Of a stretch of 64,000 nt of DNA, positions 61,221-64,000 are shown piece after piece (position 1 is the stretch's first letter; each line of letters begins with the position of its first letter). Below the pieces are notes generated by a model, which was not told the origin of the DNA, made no database searches, and saw only the letters and a program-made list of their open reading frames with translations. Origin of the DNA: Sipunculus nudus (taxonomy: Eukaryota; Annelida; Sipuncula; Golfingiida; Sipunculidae); contig CM049309.1 in the NCBI GenBank assembly GCA_026874595.1, positions 16,944,576 through 17,008,575 on the forward strand, given 5' to 3'. Position numbers and translations under genes: made by a program.

Positions 61221-62490
61221 TTAACGCAAGCATATCTTGCAGGCAGCCTGCCCACAACTCCCATTGTAAATTTTGCCAGCATCCTCAATAAATTGAAGAA
61301 ATAAATCTTTCCCCCTGTGTTTCTCCCGCCACATGAACACGCTCAGGTACCCTTGTAGATGTTCCGCTTTCAGTCCTAGGCGCGGCATGCTCACCCCCCG
61401 TTTCACCTTTTGCCAGGTACCTTCAATCGAATTAATATGACAACCTGTGAGAGGATCCTTAAAATTCACCGAGTGATTCACTGTTTCATGTTCATAACCC
61501 AAACTGCCCAGGCAATCATAGCTCTTCCAACAATCTGATTGGATCACCGAACCACAAGCTATATGTTTCTGAATTAAAGGGATCAAAGTCTCACTGCTAC
61601 GATCTTTCACTACCAACATGAAAACCTTCGTCTTGTCCAGTTTCTCTCGTCCCCCAAACACCCAACCTCCTTTCACCTCATGACCTCGGTGATATTTGTG
61701 TTTAGCAAATTTAGACTCGTCTATCTCCACTTACACACCTGGACCCCCAATCTGCTCCCCCTCATCTGACTCTTAAAATTGTCTCTTCCACGACCTCCCG
61801 GCAAAAACTACACCAATCCACCATTGTCGAACTGCTGCACCCCATTTCATAATTAATTTGTAACTGGTTCATACCTGTACACCACAGGTATGTCAGTTCA
61901 ATTATTTCTTCAATTGTCATGTTGGACATGGCAAACCAGCTGCCGTGACGTAAACTAAGTTTAGTATGATGTGGGTTTGGTTTCCGTTTCTGACAACGCC
62001 ATTTATACAAGTCACTACTTTCTTCCCACTGTACTGCTACCATTTTCATGTCCTGATTGCAGTGCGGACACACCCGTGACGAAGCTATTAAATTTTTTTC
62101 TTTCACCCAATTTATTGTAATTTCTTTACTCACCAGTATCTTACTGATTAAGTCTCTGTGCGTGATATGACTCGCTTCACTTCCACTCTGTCCCTCTTTC
62201 CGCTGATAACTGCCACTGCTAATGGAACACTGACTCATTTTATCACTGAGCAATTTAATGTCACTTTGGCATTCCTTATCACATTTGGAAAGAGGCTCAC
62301 TTTGACTTTCTTTATCACTGTACTCTTTATGGGTCTCTTCAAGCCTTGAATGACTGGACCTAATAACCGACCATTCACCTGTCTCACTCGCTCTCACTTC
62401 TGCCTCAGGTACATGTTTGCGTAATTTTAATTTCTTCCTTTTTTCAGCTCGCTCTTTCTTTTCTTCCTCTGTTGGCAGACCTCGTTTCAT
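61221..62490 (-). pseudogene. Broken IS1595/ISXO2-type (Merlin-like) DDE transposase
   Basis: Two frames on the minus strand. 62490-61762 (242 codons) begins MKRGLPTEEEKKERAEKRKK, a basic N-terminus; a CPHC (141-144) with a later WRC at 166 looks like a zinc ribbon, then a helix-turn-helix around 190-232. 61730-61221 (169 codons) begins with VEIDESKF, then KYHRGH, DRSSETL, QSDCW, VNHS and HINSIEGTW, the DDE core of the ISXO2-like family. The catalytic residues appear to be the Asp of EIDE, the Asp of SDCW and the Glu of IEGTW, all present. The two frames are offset by a frameshift, and an in-frame TAA stands just before VEIDE, after a GGPGV, so the gene as read cannot make one protein unless the break is a sequencing error. 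ISXO2-like transposases are common in mollusc and cnidarian genomes. It is the presumed source of mobility for the surrounding element. Confidence 0.88.
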
Positions 62491-63206
62491 ATTTACACTT
62501 GCTGTAGCACCACCTGTTGCTGTGCCTATGAGAACATCTAATTTGCCCCGTAACTAATCGGACATATTAATGTTCCTCTAACAGTGACACGTTAATAGCA
62601 ACTGCCACATATTTGAGTTGCGACAGCCTCATTACAATTTGTCACATGATTGTAAACGACAAAGACCTTTGCTCGCCTGACCACAAGACACGTCAGTAGA
62701 TAGGGAGGGATTTCACATAGTTTTATTACATCACACAATATTCATTTTTTTTAATTAAGCTTGTTAAATATTATACTTATATACACTCTTACATATACAC
62801 TCAAATAAATTAGCGGGGGTTTGGGGGCGGCAGCTCCCATATATTTTATCATGTTTATATTATTTATTAGATATATCACATATACCTGGAATTCCGATCA
62901 CATTCTATTCAAACTGTATTCCTGAATACCTATATCTTCCCAATCACTTGCATCCTATGCCATTTCACACACATACAATATTTGTTTTTTATATTTCTTC
63001 ACTTTTTTTTTATTTATTACATGCCTTGTTAGTCCTCATAGTCGATGTTACCCATTTCTCTTACTCAATAATCCGCCCCCAATAGCTACTGCACACTAGT
63101 TTCAAATCATACTGATAGGGGTCGCTCTCTATGACGTTTCACCTACACGGGGTCATTCCGGTTCATTAGACTTAAATATTCCAGATATTCACTCGCTTTC
63201 AACTCG

Positions 63207-63275
63207 TCTTTCGTGGCGTAGTTACTTGTGCAGAAGACTCCGGAGCGTACGGTCGCTGGTTCGATACTTGTTCAA
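63207..63275 (+). other. tRNA-like module of the outer element
   Basis: tggcgtagtta at 63214 is A-box-like and ggttcgatact at 63258 is B-box-like, with spacing and surroundings matching the module at 59454-59525. It lies about 270 bp inside the right end of the outer element. Confidence 0.5.
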
Positions 63276-63541
63276 TCACCATGTCATTGAATGTTATATG
63301 TACTAAGAATCATACTCTCTCTCATATTCCAGGTGCAGTACAACATATCAAGGGAAGGTCTACAGACACAAGAGCAACAGACAAGGACACTAAAATAGTG
63401 TCATTATTTATTCAATATACGTTCACCCCCCAAAAAAACTATACCCCATTTTTTTCTCTATCCCCATCATATATATCGCCCTCTTTAGCTAGTACCCTAA
63501 ACCAAAATGTAGCCTGGATTCAAAAGTCGCTCCGGTTTTTT

Positions 63542-64000
63542 TATTAAAGGCCTTTATTAATATTACTAATTGTTAACGCTTTATTTTGAAATTTGTGTTG
63601 TTTTATATATATTTAGAAGAAATGTATACTTATATTAGAATAAGGCATATATAGTTTAATAACCCATATATTTCATATATATTATAATGATATAAATTGC
63701 TGCAATATAGCTGGTTTTCCTCGTGACGTCATGAACGGCATGCACCATGGCGGAAGATCAAAATGTGAGCCAATAAAGTAAACTTTTAAGCTACAATCAC
63801 TCTCAAACCACTACCTTTCATTATATTACCCTTATTTTACTAAAATTTTACATCTCCTTTATATATTAGAATAAGGAGAAATGTAAACTTCTATAAGTAT
63901 AAGGCTTAAAGAGTTTGATAACCAATATATGTGTGTGTGTGTGTGATATGTAATGACCAAAAATGCTCAAATATAGCTTGTTAAAAGTTTTTATCTTGGC
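63542..64000. other. Right flank with a candidate first exon
   Basis: AT-rich sequence right of the transposon with a short (GT)n at about 63931-63945. A palindromic CRE-like tgacgtca at 63724 lies about 23 bp before an ATG at 63747 in the context caccATGGCGGAAGATC. The frame runs six codons to an aat|gtgagc donor-like site. It could be a short first exon running past the window, but nothing confirms it. Confidence 0.3.

Larger units (their letters stand above)
58686..63541. mobile_element. Large TIR-bounded element with an IS1595-type transposase
   Basis: The left end tttggtacgactttggaatc, continuing caggctacat (58691-58720), is repeated inverted at 63508-63530 as atgtagcctggattcaaaa then gtcg. 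The 22 bases from gac to cat differ at one position. The element would be about 4.85 kb and contains, left to right, a nested related element, a GC-palindrome array, a broken transposase gene on the minus strand and a tRNA-like module at the right end. The plus strand is strikingly pyrimidine-rich across much of it. Size and structure exceed the compact Merlin elements I know. Target duplications could not be fixed. Confidence 0.6.

Noticed and set aside
61221-62490. Bacterial contamination suggested by the IS1595-type transposase
   Set aside because: The gene has a basic eukaryote-style N-terminal extension, lies in AT-rich repeat-laden DNA continuous with intron-bearing genes, and such transposases are known in invertebrates.
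59454-63275. Functional tRNA genes
   Set aside because: A and B boxes are present but no clean acceptor stem could be paired, and both lie in transposon ends.

Overview
The window looks like a stretch of a bilaterian invertebrate nuclear genome, most likely a mollusc (the taxon is an inference). It is AT-rich and intron-rich, with canonical GT-AG introns, long (AT)n, (AAT)n, (GAAT)n and (GA)n microsatellites, and many short inverted-repeat elements. There is no sign of prokaryotic operons, rRNA, CRISPR arrays or viral genes.

Three protein-coding genes are resolved exon by exon, and every splice phase checks out. (1) At 389-3807 (+) are the last two exons of a gene whose cytoplasmic region carries the motifs of CBARP, the voltage-gated calcium channel beta-subunit-associated regulatory protein; its 5' end lies left of the window. 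(2) At 14310-29241 (-) is a complete 11-exon cytochrome P450 of the CYP4 type, 498 residues, with the signature [13 protein letters not shown] and the heme-ligand Cys. (3) At 44387-53625 (+) is a complete 10-exon, 443-residue type I membrane receptor: signal peptide, two C-type-lectin-like domains, one membrane segment and a cytoplasmic tail with one ITIM-like motif. The three genes are not evidently functionally linked.

The rest is mostly mobile DNA. Three middle-repetitive families (called R1, R2 and R3 here) each have unique ends around an internal tandem array of about 276-338 bp units. R1 and R3 units share the palindrome GGTGGCGCCACC, and R2 units carry a CTCF-like core. Full R1 and R2 copies swell P450 intron 7, and an R3 copy sits in a lectin-receptor intron. 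There are also TTAA-flanked MITEs (a 902-bp one with 23-bp perfect ends, and a second family in four copies), other TIR elements, foldbacks, a tRNA-derived SINE and a hAT-like element.

At 58686-63541 is the most unusual structure. It is a roughly 4.9-kb region bounded by inverted ends, with a related 1-kb element nested at its left side. It contains a broken IS1595/ISXO2-type (Merlin-like) DDE transposase gene, a tandem array of GC-palindrome hairpins, and a tRNA-like A-box/B-box module in the homologous right end of both the outer and the nested element. Candidate first exons with promoter-like contexts lie just outside it, at 58303 and 63747.
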